Part shown: positions 13,767 to 25,564 of the stretch, piece after piece
How positions within the stretch are numbered: position 1 is the stretch's first letter
How the letters are laid out: every line of letters begins with the position of its first letter
Origin: Chinchilla lanigera
Taxonomy: Eukaryota; Chordata; Mammalia; Rodentia; Chinchillidae
Assembly: GCF_000276665.1 (NCBI RefSeq)
Contig: NW_004955404.1
Span: 35,076,799 to 35,140,798, forward strand
Direction: 5' to 3'
Length of the DNA stretch: 64,000 bases
Program-made: the position numbers and the translations under genes
Notes under the pieces: generated by a model
Databases searched by the model: none
The model's input: the letters and a program-made list of their open reading frames with translations, nothing else
Told to the model about the DNA's origin: nothing

Positions 13767-14587
13767 AAACACAAATACAGGACAGCGTTGTCCTTTACTG
13801 GAATGAAGAGTATATAAAGGAATAATGATGGAAGGTAAAACATTTTGCTAACTTCAAAAATGAGCTGGTTAACAATTGCTCACTGAAGTCTACATAAACT
13901 CTTGAAGCTTTCAGGTTGTGTTTTTCACCTTCTGTGTCTAAGATGTAGCATAATATTAATTTTAAATAAATATTGACTACATAAATGTTGATATAATGTG
14001 TGATTTAGTGATTTAATTAGCATAACAAGCAAATACATTCTAACACAAATGCATTGCAGTTAAATCAAATAGTCATGGGATGGTGGGACTTACAATCTAA
14101 TGTGCGTATACATATACATATGTATATGTTCACTGATTCTTTTTATTTGTTGGATAGTCTTTAATAATTGTGTAGTCATAGATGCAAAGACTAAAAACAA
14201 CCTCAGGTGGTCATCTAGTTCTATGCCTTTTTTTCAGGAGACAAGCAATTACTAGTCCCATGATCTATTAAGCCACATTTTCCTTAGTATGTGACAGCTA
14301 AGGTGATGCTGATCAAAAAATACTGCCCTCCATTCTTAAACAATTTCACATGCACATAGATGTTTAACAAGCCTTTTTTCAAAGCTATTATGAGAAAACA
14401 CTAGCAGCCTTGGTCTGGAGGAGTAATTTATGATAGCTAGGTAAATGGTGTCCAAGATCACCTTGCTCACATTAGCCAGCAGGTACCTCTACCCCTCACT
14501 GCAGTCTTTCTTAAACCCTGGTGACAAGTGTGATTAAAAAAATAACAACACTCTGAGTCCTTCTTTAGTTGCTAACTGTATTCTTTT

Positions 14588-14612
14588 TGTTTGTTTGTTT
14601 GTTTGTCTGTTT
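14588..14612. repeat. (GTTT)n simple repeat
   Basis: Five to six GTTT units, the last ones imperfect. Confidence 0.9.
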
Positions 14613-16028
14613 TTGAGTACATCCCTCCTGCCTCAGGTCGTGTCAGTAAGTTACCTGAGGAGGGTGGGGAGGAGAAACTGCACAGGAGTGGGTGAGCGTG
14701 ACAGGAGTGCAGTTAAAGGGAGGCCTGTGTCTGTCCCCTCCCTCCCCAAGCTCTCTTCCCTTTTGGTTCATTAACTAGGAATGTGGGAAGGTGAGGGAGA
14801 TGAATTTAACTTGTTCTGACACTAGTGAGAGACAGGAAAGTGTGGCCGCTTCCATAATATTTCTGCCCCGGAGAATGGTAATTGGAAAATGTGTTATGTG
14901 TTTGGGTGTTGCATTGAAAAATAAAAGAATGATCAAGGAGAGCAGCAGAATCAAATTACAAGCATAAGACAACTGTGCTGAAGTTTTTAGCCACTTGTGA
15001 AATTGAGAGATACTATCAGGACTGTGCAAATACATTGCTCTGATTAAATTTCCTGGGGTGAAATATGAAAATATTTATAAAACTGAGAATTCTGCCCTGA
15101 ATAAATTTTTCTCTATGATTATGATAAACTAAAACAAGCCATACCTGGTATTTACTTAGTTAAAAAAAACTATAGAATGGCAAAATAATAATGAATTAAA
15201 TAAAAATACTTTACTGTGAGAGTAAAGAATCTATATTCAGGTATTATTCTAAGTTGCTAAAATACTGAAGAATATTCAACCAACAAGGTAAAGACTAATT
15301 TATCTAAGAGGGTTTTAAAATGTGATTTTCTAAATACTGTTATGGTAGTAACCTGTTTGTTTTTTCTTCAGACCTTTTTCATGTTTAAAAGCTATAGTTT
15401 TTCAATATCAAAATAAACAATGTCTACTTTTAAAAGAATTAAACCTTTAGCTCTAATGAGAATGAATAATTCAGGTATTATTCAGAAAGAATATATTTGG
15501 ATTCTAGTTTTTCTTTACCAATGTGAAATAAAAGATTTTAATTGCAGATTTTTTTCTAAGTTTCTTAAGAATATATTTGAAGAAATCATTGATATAAAAA
15601 GGATTAATTAAGAAACATCCTGATACACAAAGCATTTCTCTTATATAAATCTCTAGAAATATTCTTTTGTCAATCCAAAGAGAGCAAACTAAAATGAGAT
15701 AATTGGGAAGGTGCCCATAAAGTCAGCCTGAATATATTATCACAACTATATATGAGATAATATTTGTTTTAAAAAGATTCTATAGCACTGTAAACTCAGT
15801 CTCATTAGAGACTGCATTTAAAAGGCTTATAAAGTTACTCATTAATGTTATCTTGTTGTATCTCCACAGCTTTTTCATTAAAGAAAATTCAGCAGAAAGC
15901 ATTTTCTCCTGATAGCAGGAACCAATTTGCAATAAATGTTCTGGAAACCACTAGGGAAGCCATTACTGAGGTCTAATAAAAACAGACAAGCGTAACTTGT
16001 TCTATATTTTTGTTTCAATCACATACAG

Positions 16029-16180
16029 ATGAGACCCCGCTTTCTACACCAACCGCAAGAGACAGCCTTGACAAACTTTCTCTAACTGGGCATGGACAAC
16101 CACTGCCTCCGGGGTTCCCGTCTCCTTTTCTGTTTCCTGATGGATTGTCTTCCATAGAGACTCTTCTGACTAATATACAG
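16029..16180 (+). CDS. DACH1: DACH1 coding exon, linker and start of DD2
   Basis: Internal coding exon of DACH1, a nuclear co-regulator of the Ski/Sno/Dac family that works with SIX and EYA factors and with co-repressors. The translation contains ETPLSTPTARDSLDKL, GHGQPLPPGFPSP and SSIETLLTNIQ, which match DACH1 rather than DACH2 (whose equivalent reads GQALPVGFPGPF). The acceptor is a T-rich stretch ending ACATACAG, and the donor is CAG followed by gtgggc. Length is 152 bases. It enters in phase 1, taking one base from the preceding exon to complete an Asp codon, and leaves in phase 0 after Gln. It covers the Ser/Pro/Thr-rich linker and the LLTNIQ segment that opens Dachshund domain 2. The open frame continues a little past the donor, but the residues after TNIQ do not match the family. 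Confidence 0.95.
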
Positions 16181-17665
16181 GTGGGCTATGTACAGTCTGC
16201 AAGAGAGGGACATAGAATACTCAGATGGAGGTTTTCTTTTCCAAGTTCATCCAATGCCATTTAATCCACTCATGAGATAGACTGAACCAGCTATTAAGCT
16301 TGTTTTTCTCCAGAAATTAAGCATTTAAAATTGCTACACTATTCAAATTGGCTTAGAAATGCTTAGATATGTATATTAAATCATAATGAAACTTAGATGA
16401 AAATGACGTCGGCATTTAAAAATGCATTCTGCCTAAAGGCTCCCTTTATTACCTACTAATGATACAAGCACTACTGTTAAAGTTTTTCAGATTTACTAAA
16501 TGATGGCACACCAGTTCTAGTAAATATTTAGATATTTTTAAACTGTTGGACTTCCAGCGAGGAAATGATATGTTTAGTTATTTAAAATATGTTCAATATG
16601 AAAGAATCCAAAAAAATCACTTCTTTCATAAATAAGTTTGTTTCAATTAATAGGGTTTCTTCAAAGAATAGACTTCAAAAAGCTATGCCAAAGTTTCCAC
16701 GGATTTCCTATGTGGTCTTCAGGATGTATACTTTACGTACAGTACATTATGAATCAAAAATACTTACAGTTAACAATAACACAGAGCACGGAGCCAAGAT
16801 AATAAGAGTGTTTGGGATAGAAGAACACACAATTTTCTTGCCCACACAAGAAGTGGTCATGTGGATCCCAGATGGAGATTTTTGTAATCTAGTTGACCAT
16901 ATTTGGGGTAGCTAGAATAGGCATCAGCACACAGATGCCGTAGTTATAAGATTCTTTATAAAAAAATTTTATTCCAACCATCTTCCTGAGTGATATTTTC
17001 CTGAACACACTTCTTACCATATTAAACTTTTTCCCAGTAGAAATGTAATTAATTTTATTTACCTCTCCAAGGACATAACAGAAGGCCTTTAATATAACAT
17101 ATCTTCCATCTATTAATATGGCATTTTTAATGCTAATGTAATTAGAGTTTCCAGAACTGTATTCAATATTAAGGTTTTATATCTCAGTAATTGAAACAAC
17201 TCATCGATGTCACCCAAACTGAATTATGACCAAGGAATTAATTATAACTTGAACAGAAAATAAGACTTTTCCCCCAAACTTCACCTCATAACTCTTTTTT
17301 GTGAAGTAACACTTTAGTGATTTTTTTTTATTTCATAGAATTAAATATTTTCAGAAATATCCCTCACCATTCTGAATTTAAATTCTAAAAAGTAGAATAA
17401 TGCATTTTACATTCTTATATAAAACAAAAAAGGCTAGGTATGTATATCTTCACTAACTAAAATCTCTTTAACCAAACCAGTGAAAATTTAAGTTCAATTT
17501 CATCTGGTAAACCAGCACATTTATGTGAAAGGTGGGTTTATATATGGAACCTTGCCTCCTTTATGACTACCGCATCTTTAAGTCGAAAACTGATAGTTTG
17601 GGAATACCGTGCTTAGACTAGGAATACTAGGCGTATAATTTCAAATTTCTTAACAATAGAAAGAA

Positions 17666-17930
17666 AAACAAGCTAGGCATGATGACATTCACTTTTTACT
17701 GGCTACCAAAGGGACAAATTTAACTGTTTTTAAAAATTTTAACCTTTTAAATTTGCGTGATTTACACATGCTGGCAGTGGCAGAAGTATCACAAGTCAGA
17801 GTCCAGGCTGAGCAACTTAACTACTTACCGAGACCCTGCCTCAAAATAAAAAAATAAGAGTAAAAAATGTAAAAACTTTTAAAAGGCTCTGGACATAGCT
17901 TAGTGCAAAATCCCTGGATAAGGAAGGGAA
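17666..17930 (+). mobile_element. Decayed B1-ID type SINE, interrupted
   Basis: The start AAGCTAGGCATGATGACATT is B1-like. After about 90 bases of unrelated AT-rich sequence it continues with GTCCAGGCTGAGCAACTTAA, CCGAGACCCTGCCTCAAAAT, and an ID-like GGCTCTGGACATAGCTTAGT. It is probably an old dimer disrupted by an insertion. Confidence 0.5.
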
Positions 17931-18059
17931 GGAAAGGGAGAGAGAAAAAGAGGGGTGAAGGAGAGAGATTTAAACATTAGCTTTAAAATACACATATTTT
18001 AAACAATTTACTTATTGAAATTTCTCTAAATCTGCTATACTCTTTAACTGTTTGCTTGT

Positions 18060-18130
18060 TGTTTTATATTGTATATATACTGTGTATATTTTATATTGTA
18101 TTTATATTGTATATATACACACATATGCAA
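18060..18130. repeat. AT-rich degenerate repeat
   Basis: Repeated TTTTATATTGTAT-like units with TATATAC blocks. It is simple-sequence DNA with no coding potential. A shorter (AT)n and CATATACA tract lies at 18666-18715. Confidence 0.85.
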
Positions 18131-20079
18131 TCACACATACACACTGAATCACAGTCAGTAATGTTTTCACATCATTTTACAAAAGGTCATGGATGCTAAT
18201 TCTTATTATTGCCACATTTATTGAGCTATGGTACTATCCCAGGAATGGTACAGAATGTTTAAACAGTCATGACCCTGGCTTATTAGGCATACAGTATAAA
18301 TGTGCTTGCTGTCTAAATTCTAATTGGGGTAATTACAGTCTGCCTACCTCAATTTCCTCTGCAGCTTCAAGTCTATGTAATAGGGTTCTCTGCTTTCTCT
18401 GTCAAGTTGTAACATACTTGTATAATAAGTTTAAAGTTCCATATTTCCCTTAAAACAGTTTATTTTTAATTAGAATCAATGGCAAAACCTTTCAAGATAA
18501 TGTTCTAATAGTAAAAAAATTAAATTTGATGATATAATATAATTTGACCATTATGTATTATAAAATTTGTTAGGATTAATAGAGATATTCCCTCCATGAA
18601 AGCTGTGTCAAAACAACTTTCATAAATATGATATCTTCATGGTTTAAAGATCTATAGAAAAATAACATATATATATATATTTGTATATACACATACACAT
18701 ATACATTTGGGGGCCAGATTTTTACTTTTAATTTTGACTTTTCATTAGTACATGCCTAGAGTACGTAATAATTACATTCACAGTAAGAAATTCGTGCATG
18801 TGCTGAACACATTTCAAATTTTTCCCCTTTGCTCTACTCCCCTTTTATTTGTCAGCATCAGATTATTTAACTTATAAGATAATAACGCTATATATTAAAA
18901 ACCAGACATAGATTGAAAAATGCATAAAACATGTGAGACAGTTGTACTAAGTCAAGAGATGCTGCAGTGGATTAGAATAACATTTTTCTCTCTCTGTCTC
19001 TCTTTAGCCAAATTTTTCTTAGTAGAGCTATGCAGCTTTTGCTTGGCACTTGAAGCTGTTAGAAATTAAAAGTGGTAACATATAAGAATAGCTACAGTAA
19101 GGGATAATAATTTTATACTAGTGAGGGGTATGAGTACATTTCAGTTTTTGTTTTAAGAGTGTTTGAAAATTTTACAAGGAATTTTATTTGATTTTTTTCA
19201 TTAGGAACAATTTTTCATCATGGGTTTTCTAATTCAAACATCTTTGGATAATTTGTGAGGCTTAATGAGAAAAAAATTTTGTGTTAATTAACTAGATGAG
19301 ACACCTTCACATACTGGCTACCAGTGTAACACACTCAAAGGATTCTACCTACTATTCTCAATTTGAGTTTTCATGCCATAAACTACATGACTCTATTGGA
19401 AGATAGGATTGGAAACAATTATGTACTTTGTTCATATGTCTTTTCACAAAAATTATTTTAGATGGCTTACAAGTACTCAAACAGTAATAGACAAGTAAAA
19501 ATGTAAATGTAAAAAAGTAAAGAATATAAAATCTAATTAGGGATGAGAGTAGAATCAAAGATATTTATTGTCAGGGATACATAGTAGGGGTTTGGTTCAC
19601 TATAGTTTGTCTTCAAAGTACTTAACAACTACAAAAAGAAGACAACCTAAAAGAGTTGTTAACTCACACTAAAAGTTAGTTCCAGGTTGATTCATTATGG
19701 TTTAATAAATAGACTTAATCTAACTACAGTATCTAAGAAGTAGTTTTATTTCTGCGTTGGAGGAATAAAATGAAGAAATAATTTCACTCAATATTAGTGC
19801 TGAAACACTCTGATTATCCTACTTTACATTTCAATGGCAAAACCAGTACTCTATTTGTGTACATTTTAATATAAATTAATATTTTATTCATGTATATTAT
19901 TAATGTATAGTTTTATTGAAATACGTGTAGACTAAAGGTGAGGAGAAAACCCCACTCTCCAATAGACCATTGGATTCAAAATATATGAGTAAATTACAAT
20001 CAGATATACTAGTATTATATTCTAAGATTTTATTATCAATTATACTCATGTAGTTTTTTCTTCTTTCTTCCCATTACCA

Positions 20080-20188
20080 TTTTTTTTTTTTTTTTGTTTT
20101 TTTTGTTTTTCTCCGGTACCGGGAACCAAACTCACAACCTTGCACTTGCCAGGCAGGCGCTTTGCCGCCGAGCTAAATCCCCAGCCCC
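20080..20188 (-). mobile_element. Young ID SINE, antisense
   Basis: A long T-rich tail complement, CTCCGGTACCGGGAACCAAA, GCCAGGCAGGCGCTTTGCCG and GAGCTAAATCCCCAGCCCC. Flanking TACCATTTTT copies form the target-site duplication. It is close in sequence to the copies at 33358, 40331 and 55738. Confidence 0.93.
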
Positions 20189-20429
20189 TCAGTACCATTT
20201 TTGAAAAGACTACAAAATCATTAAAATATATGCAAAATTGTAAATACATCTTACTGTGAAAAGAAGAGCAATAACTTCTTTAAAACCTGAACTACATATT
20301 TCTTCCTTTATATTGTATCCCATAACAATAATAGTATGAATTAATACCTAAGGAGCCATTTTAATGTGCCAATGTCTACAGTAATTATGTCGCTTTTAGC
20401 CTGAATCTCTTTTATCACCTGTACAGTAG

Positions 20430-20545
20430 GTTATGTTACCCATTTTCCATTGAATAATACAGAAGGAGATATGGTTACACAGTGCTGGTGCAGCCTGGAT
20501 TTCAGAAGAAGTCTGATTTCAGAGACCACGTTGCCATTTTACCAC
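20430..20545 (+). repeat. Old MIR/L2-class fragment
   Basis: CCCATTTTCCATTGAATAAT, GATATGGTTACACAGTGCTG and CAGCCTGGATTTCAG resemble the decayed 'gaaactgagg ... ggtcacacagc ... gggattcgaa' block of mammal-wide repeats. Confidence 0.4.
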
Positions 20546-20716
20546 CCATATTATATGAATCAGGTGATAGGTATATGCCTGAAAATGCTTTTTTACAGGC
20601 AGTTTGTCATCGATCACCTTTGAAGAATAATAACCATAACATTAGATTGCACCCAGTTCTATCTTTCATTACAAGAAATTCTGTGACCATGCACCAATTG
20701 ATTCTGTCATTGTTTT

Positions 20717-20797
20717 ATCTACAAAATTCCAGATTCCAAGGGAAGCAATTTTTTTTAATCTACAAAATTCCAGATTCCACGGCAAACAATTTCTTCA
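20717..20797. repeat. 41-base tandem duplication
   Basis: Two adjacent copies beginning ATCTACAAAATTCCAGATTC, at 20717 and 20758, with a few differences. Confidence 0.9.
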
Positions 20798-22950
20798 CAT
20801 TCTCCAAAGCGATAGGGAAATACTAATAGAAAAGAAAACGAAGGGTAATTGGCTGTGGTTCAGATACTGGCTTACTCACCTCTCACATCTGTAATCTTAG
20901 TCATCTTATCCTTCTGGACCTTTTTTTTTTAAATCTCTACAAGTTTATTTTTGATACAATGGATGAATCACAAATACTTCTTCAAGAAGGGTGTTTTACT
21001 CTGACTAAAAGAAACATTCTTCAGCACAAATTTGTCACACAACTTTGACACTTGAAGAACCCTTATCATCTGGTTCTGAAATAAATTTGCATAAAATATG
21101 AACAAGAACCAAGTAAGCTTTTCCCTCTTTTATAAATCTAACGTGCTAGGAAATCTTGCTTATTTCATGTCAGTATTACCTGAAATATTCTTATGCAGTT
21201 TTTTTTAGACTTTCTAAGCAATAGATATAGTGGAAACATTGCTAGATCTACTGTAGCACCTTTAAAATATTAGCTCATTCTGTGAAAGTAATTTAGTTTA
21301 CAAGATAAACTATTTTAAAAAATAAAAAAATATTGGTATATTATGACAAACTGTCGTGCTTCACTTGTGGAAAACAAACGTAGGGCCAATCAACTCATGT
21401 CTCTTTTCATTGAGAAATATTTAAAATGACTTTCTTTACAGCTATTCGTATCCCACTTATGCTAAGAACTAAACTCCTCTTGGAGAAAAAGATCATATTT
21501 TAAACCTTCTATCTTTTACTATGCTCATTGTTGTCACAGCATTTTACTAGGTATTACATGTCCAAATGAGGTCCAGCATGTAGTATGATCTTTTGCAAAC
21601 CATCTACCTGCAAATTCTACAGAAGTTACACAAATGCAAAAGTATTATTATCACGGATGGTTCAAATGGTGTCCTGATGATTTGTAGAAGCTGCCAACAC
21701 TACTTGCTATTGCATTTCCCAACCCCCTGCTGCACTGAAATTTAATCGGTTTTCTGTATTTTTTTGCAGCGGAGATGTCACTGGTTGTAACACACTTTTG
21801 CATATGCATCAGTTTGGCTCTAGTGCAGATTTTTGTTCACACTGGACTCCTACTGATATGCGCTGACTTAAAGTCTAAAAATTATATTTAATTTTATATA
21901 GCTTATAAGTACTCCCCGGAGGGTATTGGATCCTAAAAGTTAATATTTTTCAGACATAATCAGCAGGAATAAGTAATGTATTGCCATTAAACACATTAGC
22001 AGCAACTGTAACAATAGGAAACAGTAAACATAAATACTCTTAGCAACTTCATTCTTTACAAAGGAATATTAATATAAAATTACACAAATCCAGCAATTTA
22101 ACATTATTCAACATGTTTATTCATAAAGACTGTTTCATATTTAAAGAACACCAAAATATTGTGTTTTGTCAGCCAAGGACAATAATAGTTTAATAGTAAT
22201 TTATTTTAAACAGCTACTGATAATACAACCAATCAACACATTAAGTGGTGCCAACATTGGCATCTTGCTAAATAATCTCTAGACATTGCACAGAGAGTAC
22301 ATCTTTCAAAGATAAGTCAACAAGAGCAATCAGAGCAGAAAATTAGAATTTGGTATCTTAGAATTAAAATACAGCTAAACTAAAGTTTTAATTGGGGTGA
22401 TCTAAAAGGGCACTTGATGTAATGATCTCTTTCATTTGTTACTAATTGTTTGTTCCTGATGAAGAAGAAACGCGCAGGAATGTTGCTGAATTCAGTTAAG
22501 ATGGCAGTTTCCTTAGTGGCTATGCATTATTGTTAAACAACAAAAGAGCGGGGAGGGGCACGCTCCTACAGAGAAATCTTTCTCCAGCCTTTTTCATATC
22601 ACAAGAAGTGCACCAGAAAATTCAGGGTCGGGCATAACAAATACGAAATAATTTATGTGTTTGAAAAGAGACTGAAAGTGGCTCATGATGATGCTCAAAG
22701 TTATATTGGTAGGCTGAAGTACGGCTCCCTCGCTGTGGGGTTTACAAGACAAGTTGGAGTAGAAATTTTCACACTGTTCGTGTTGTGTTAACTTTTGTAA
22801 GTGGATGTCTCCCTCATGTACACCCATACATGGCATCTACTTCCATTCTGCTTATAATTTCAATCAAAATTTTCAGTCTGTGCTATTCACAAGAAAAATC
22901 CTTTCTACTTCGAAATATTTGGTATTGTGGAATTGGTAAAAAAAAAATTA

Positions 22951-23032
22951 GGGCTGTGGATATAGCTCAAGGGCACAGTGCCTGCCTGGAAAGAGGGAGG
23001 TCATGAGTTCGATTCCTGGCATCAAAAAAAAA
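22951..23032 (+). mobile_element. ID SINE, moderately diverged
   Basis: GGGCTGTGGATATAGCTCAA, GTCATGAGTTCGATTCCTGG and an A9 tail. The B box region GTTCGATTCC is intact. Confidence 0.85.
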
Positions 23033-23404
23033 TTTTTTTTAGTTCTAATTTTTACCAACAAATGTGGTTCTATGTATTTGAGCTTATGTTCAATATATTT
23101 TTATAATCTTAACCACAAAAATCACAAAATATTGCTTTTTCAAAAATTATACAGTAAGTCAAAGTTTATGCATTTCTTTCCTCAATCAGTTGTATGAACA
23201 GACACATTTTATTGTTACCATATGTTCTTGCAAATTACAGTAAAAGAATTTCCTAAAAATTATTCTCATATTATTACAACCATTATAAGGACTTTTAAAA
23301 AATAATGCACTGTGAAGTCACTATATTTTGGATCCATTGAATATAATATATCTAAAAAATATACCATTATTTTAATTTTTATTTATGATTTTTAAAATTC
23401 ATTA

Positions 23405-23740
23405 TATTCTAGGTATTCTCTGAGCCCTGGGGATATAATGCTAAGAAAGAGACAATTCCCTACCTCAGAGAACTTACATTTTTGTGGAAGAGACACACCA
23501 TAATCAGTAAATAAATACCTGACCATATTACATAATGATAAATTCAATAAAGAATTTTAAGGCAGCAGGAACAAGATAAATTTGGAGGGCTATTTCAAGC
23601 TGGGTGGTAAGAGAAAGCCTCTCTTCAACATTAACTATGAGGAAGGAAGAAGTAAAGTGATAATGCTGTCTAACGAAAACTTTCAGGACAGGAACAATTT
23701 CCCTATGGTAGAAACAAATTAAAAAAGATCATTGCAGTTA
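23405..23740 (-). repeat. L2 LINE 3' fragment, antisense
   Basis: The plus strand matches the reverse complement of an L2 3' end: TTCTAGGTATTCTCTGAGCC, CTGGGGATATAATG, AGAACTTACATTTTTGTGGA, AATCAGTAAATAAATA and then GAGGGCTATTTCAAGCTGGG. It is ancient and non-coding. Confidence 0.75.
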
Positions 23741-24102
23741 GGGTAATCATGCTAAAAAGGGGGAGAATAAGTGGAAGATATCTACTTGTGGAAACATATC
23801 AGTCTCATTTTCCTCAGTTCTTAAGTTCTAGACATATTAATATACTGCCCCCATTTAGTTTTGGATCTAGATATTCTAACTAGCAGCAACAGTACCTGCA
23901 TGCCATAAATATTTGTCTTTCTATAATAGTTTAATTAGATTTAGAAATTTTGTGGTTTACAGTATTTACCTTAATTGGTGCTGGGTGATTAAGAATGAAA
24001 GAATTTGATAAGTATGTACCTTTCTTATAAAATGATTTGAAGTAATGAATGTAAAGTGCTCTGCACCAAAATATTACCATTCTGAATACTTTCTTTGTAC
24101 AG

Positions 24103-24250
24103 GGGCTTTTGAAAGTTGCCATAGATAATGCCAGAGCTCAAGAAAAGCAGGTCCAACTGGAGAAAACAGAGCTAAAGATGGATTTTTTAAGGGAAAGAGA
24201 ACTAAGGGAAACTCTTGAGAAGCAGCTGGCTATGGAACAAAAAAACAGAG
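24103..24250 (+). CDS. DACH1: DACH1 coding exon, DD2 coiled-coil part 1
   Basis: Exon of 148 bases that begins GLLKVAIDNARAQEKQ and ends LAMEQKNR plus one base (phase 0 in, phase 1 out). The acceptor is TTCTTTGTACAG and the donor is AGAG followed by gtattc. The residues form the first half of the DD2 helix, with heptad-like Leu and a very charged Lys/Glu/Arg composition. DD2 mediates protein-protein contacts, including dimerisation and co-regulator binding, rather than DNA binding. ELKMDFLRERELRETLEKQL matches DACH1; the DACH2 equivalent reads ELRLELYREREIRENLERQL. The last G joins CC of the next exon to make Ala (AIVQKR). Confidence 0.96.
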
Positions 24251-25369
24251 GTATTCATGAACTTCTAAATACATTTAAGTAAAATATTCAACACAGTGGT
24301 ATACATCTGAGGTGATTTATGTTGAGACTGTAGCTTTTTGGTTAATTTACCTATAACTAAAGTTTACAGCAGAATTTGAATCGTGGGCTGGCATTTTTTT
24401 CATCTCCAAAGTACACATTTCCTTTCCTGTTCCTACTCAGAGGATTGACATATAGCCATTATGTCATTGGTCATATAATTTTTATTGCTTATGTGGTTTA
24501 GCAAATCTGTAATCTTTAAGATAAAAATGAGCTCTGATAAGATGACAGCCATGAAGAAAACTTTTCAATTTCCCTTTGAAAAACTAGAGTTAAAGTCATG
24601 AAGCTAAAGTAGAAAATACTGATTATTCAAGCAAAGCGGGCTTAGTAAGATATTTATCAACTGAACTTGAAGACTGATGAATATCTGAAGAAATGACTAT
24701 AGTTAAGTGTTTGTATAATTTTCTTTCTGAATGACTCATTTTCACTCAACAAGGTCAAGTACACAGAGTAGAAACCAATATGAATTCTTATTGGGAGAAA
24801 CTGATGATATTATTGATCTATGAACTGTGTCTTTTAGCACACTGTACCATCCATCTATAGATGATTTTGAAGGTCATTCATATTTGTATGTTTATGTATG
24901 ACTTTGAAGATTATTTACAACTAACACTAATTTGCTCCAACTGTAAGATTCTCCCAACTATTGTACAGAAAGGGGAGATTTTCTCTTTTTTTTAACTTAA
25001 TGAGGATGCAATTAAGGATTTATATATTCTTTTACATGTCTCACATGGTTATTCAAAGATCATTGTTTCTGTTTTCTTGTAAAATAGGCAGGACTTAGTT
25101 CATTTCACTAGTTATTGTGAGACAATAGCTAGTGCATTTCTGGAATAAGGTTGATTTGACAATCTGTCAAATTACCCACATATAGTACAATTCTAAATAA
25201 CATAGCCCCCATTACTTTAGATACTGAAATAAAACAAAATAAACACTGACAATAAATGTGAATAAGAAAGTTTGGTGAGAGAGTTTAATCTATGAAGGTA
25301 TTTTCTCTGAGATAGCCATATCTTCATTTTGTTCTAACCTAAAGAAGTCTTTTGTACATGATTTATGAG

Positions 25370-25483
25370 TATTTCAAAAGAAGATAGAAAAGGAGGAGGA
25401 AAGAAAATTGCAAGAAGCACTTGAATTTCAGACAGAACAGTATGAGCAAGCAGAGAAGGCACTGAAGGAGGCAGCTTCAAGAG
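25370..25483 (+). other. Diverged in-frame duplicate of the next DACH1 exon (cryptic or decayed exon)
   Basis: This 114-base segment aligns with the real exon at 27204-27347. The shared core AAATTGCAAGAAGCACTTGA is identical, and most of the flanking sequence is recognisable. It reads FQKKIEKEEERKLQEALEF, then a charged stretch ending KEAASR. Relative to the real exon it lacks one codon near the start and two codons in the Lys-rich part, so all internal indels are in frame. An AG at 25368-25369 and a GT at 25484-25485 would make a phase 1 to phase 1 exon of 38 codons. It could be inserted between the neighbouring exons, or could replace the downstream one, without a frameshift. Weak points: the polypyrimidine tract is poor, the donor (AGAG followed by gtagtc) is weak, the ancestral donor is lost, and a TAG lies at 25495-25497 if the donor is not used. 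Most base changes alter the residue (several Lys/Arg to Glu/Gln), so constraint is not proven. It may be a dead exon or a lineage-specific alternative exon. Confidence 0.8.
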
Positions 25484-25564
25484 GTAGTCTCAGATAGTCT
25501 CATGCCCTTATGTAATTTTGTAGATACCTGTTGTCAGGTTTTACATTCTACTTTATTCCTTTAA

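Larger units (their letters stand above)
1..16028 (+). other. DACH1: DACH1 intron (3' part) upstream of first visible exon
   Basis: This is non-coding sequence up to the acceptor at 16027-16028. I found no DACH1 coding segment in it. It holds ERVL-MaLR pieces (1-1145 and 1205-1567), ID and B1 SINEs (2198-2286, 2474-2625, 8630-8830, 8952-9042, 12957-13106), a MIR (5830-6070), an L1 3' end in antisense (9990-10985) and CA/TG microsatellites. The stretches 1570-2195, 2630-5825, 6075-8090, 9045-9985, 10990-12950 and 13110-16000 are mostly AT-rich unique sequence in which I see no gene. The intron begins outside the window, so its length is unknown. Confidence 0.85.
16181..24102 (+). other. DACH1: DACH1 intron between the first two visible exons
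   Basis: GT...AG intron of 7.9 kb joining phase 0 ends. It contains a decayed B1-ID type SINE (about 17666-17930), a young ID in antisense (20080-20188), another ID (22951-23032), an antisense L2 (23405-23740), a small tandem duplication (20717-20797) and AT-rich simple repeats around 18060-18130 and 18666-18715. The parts 16185-17660, 18130-20040 and 21000-22900 appear non-repetitive. Within them, 21725-21875 and 22440-22570 are dense in transcription-factor-like motifs. An open frame of 108 codons at 16589-16915 has no recognisable homology and no splice support. Confidence 0.9.

Noticed and set aside
16589..16915. 108-codon open frame in the intron
   Set aside because: Fairly long for AT-rich DNA, but there is no homology to DACH1 or any family I know and no paired splice sites.
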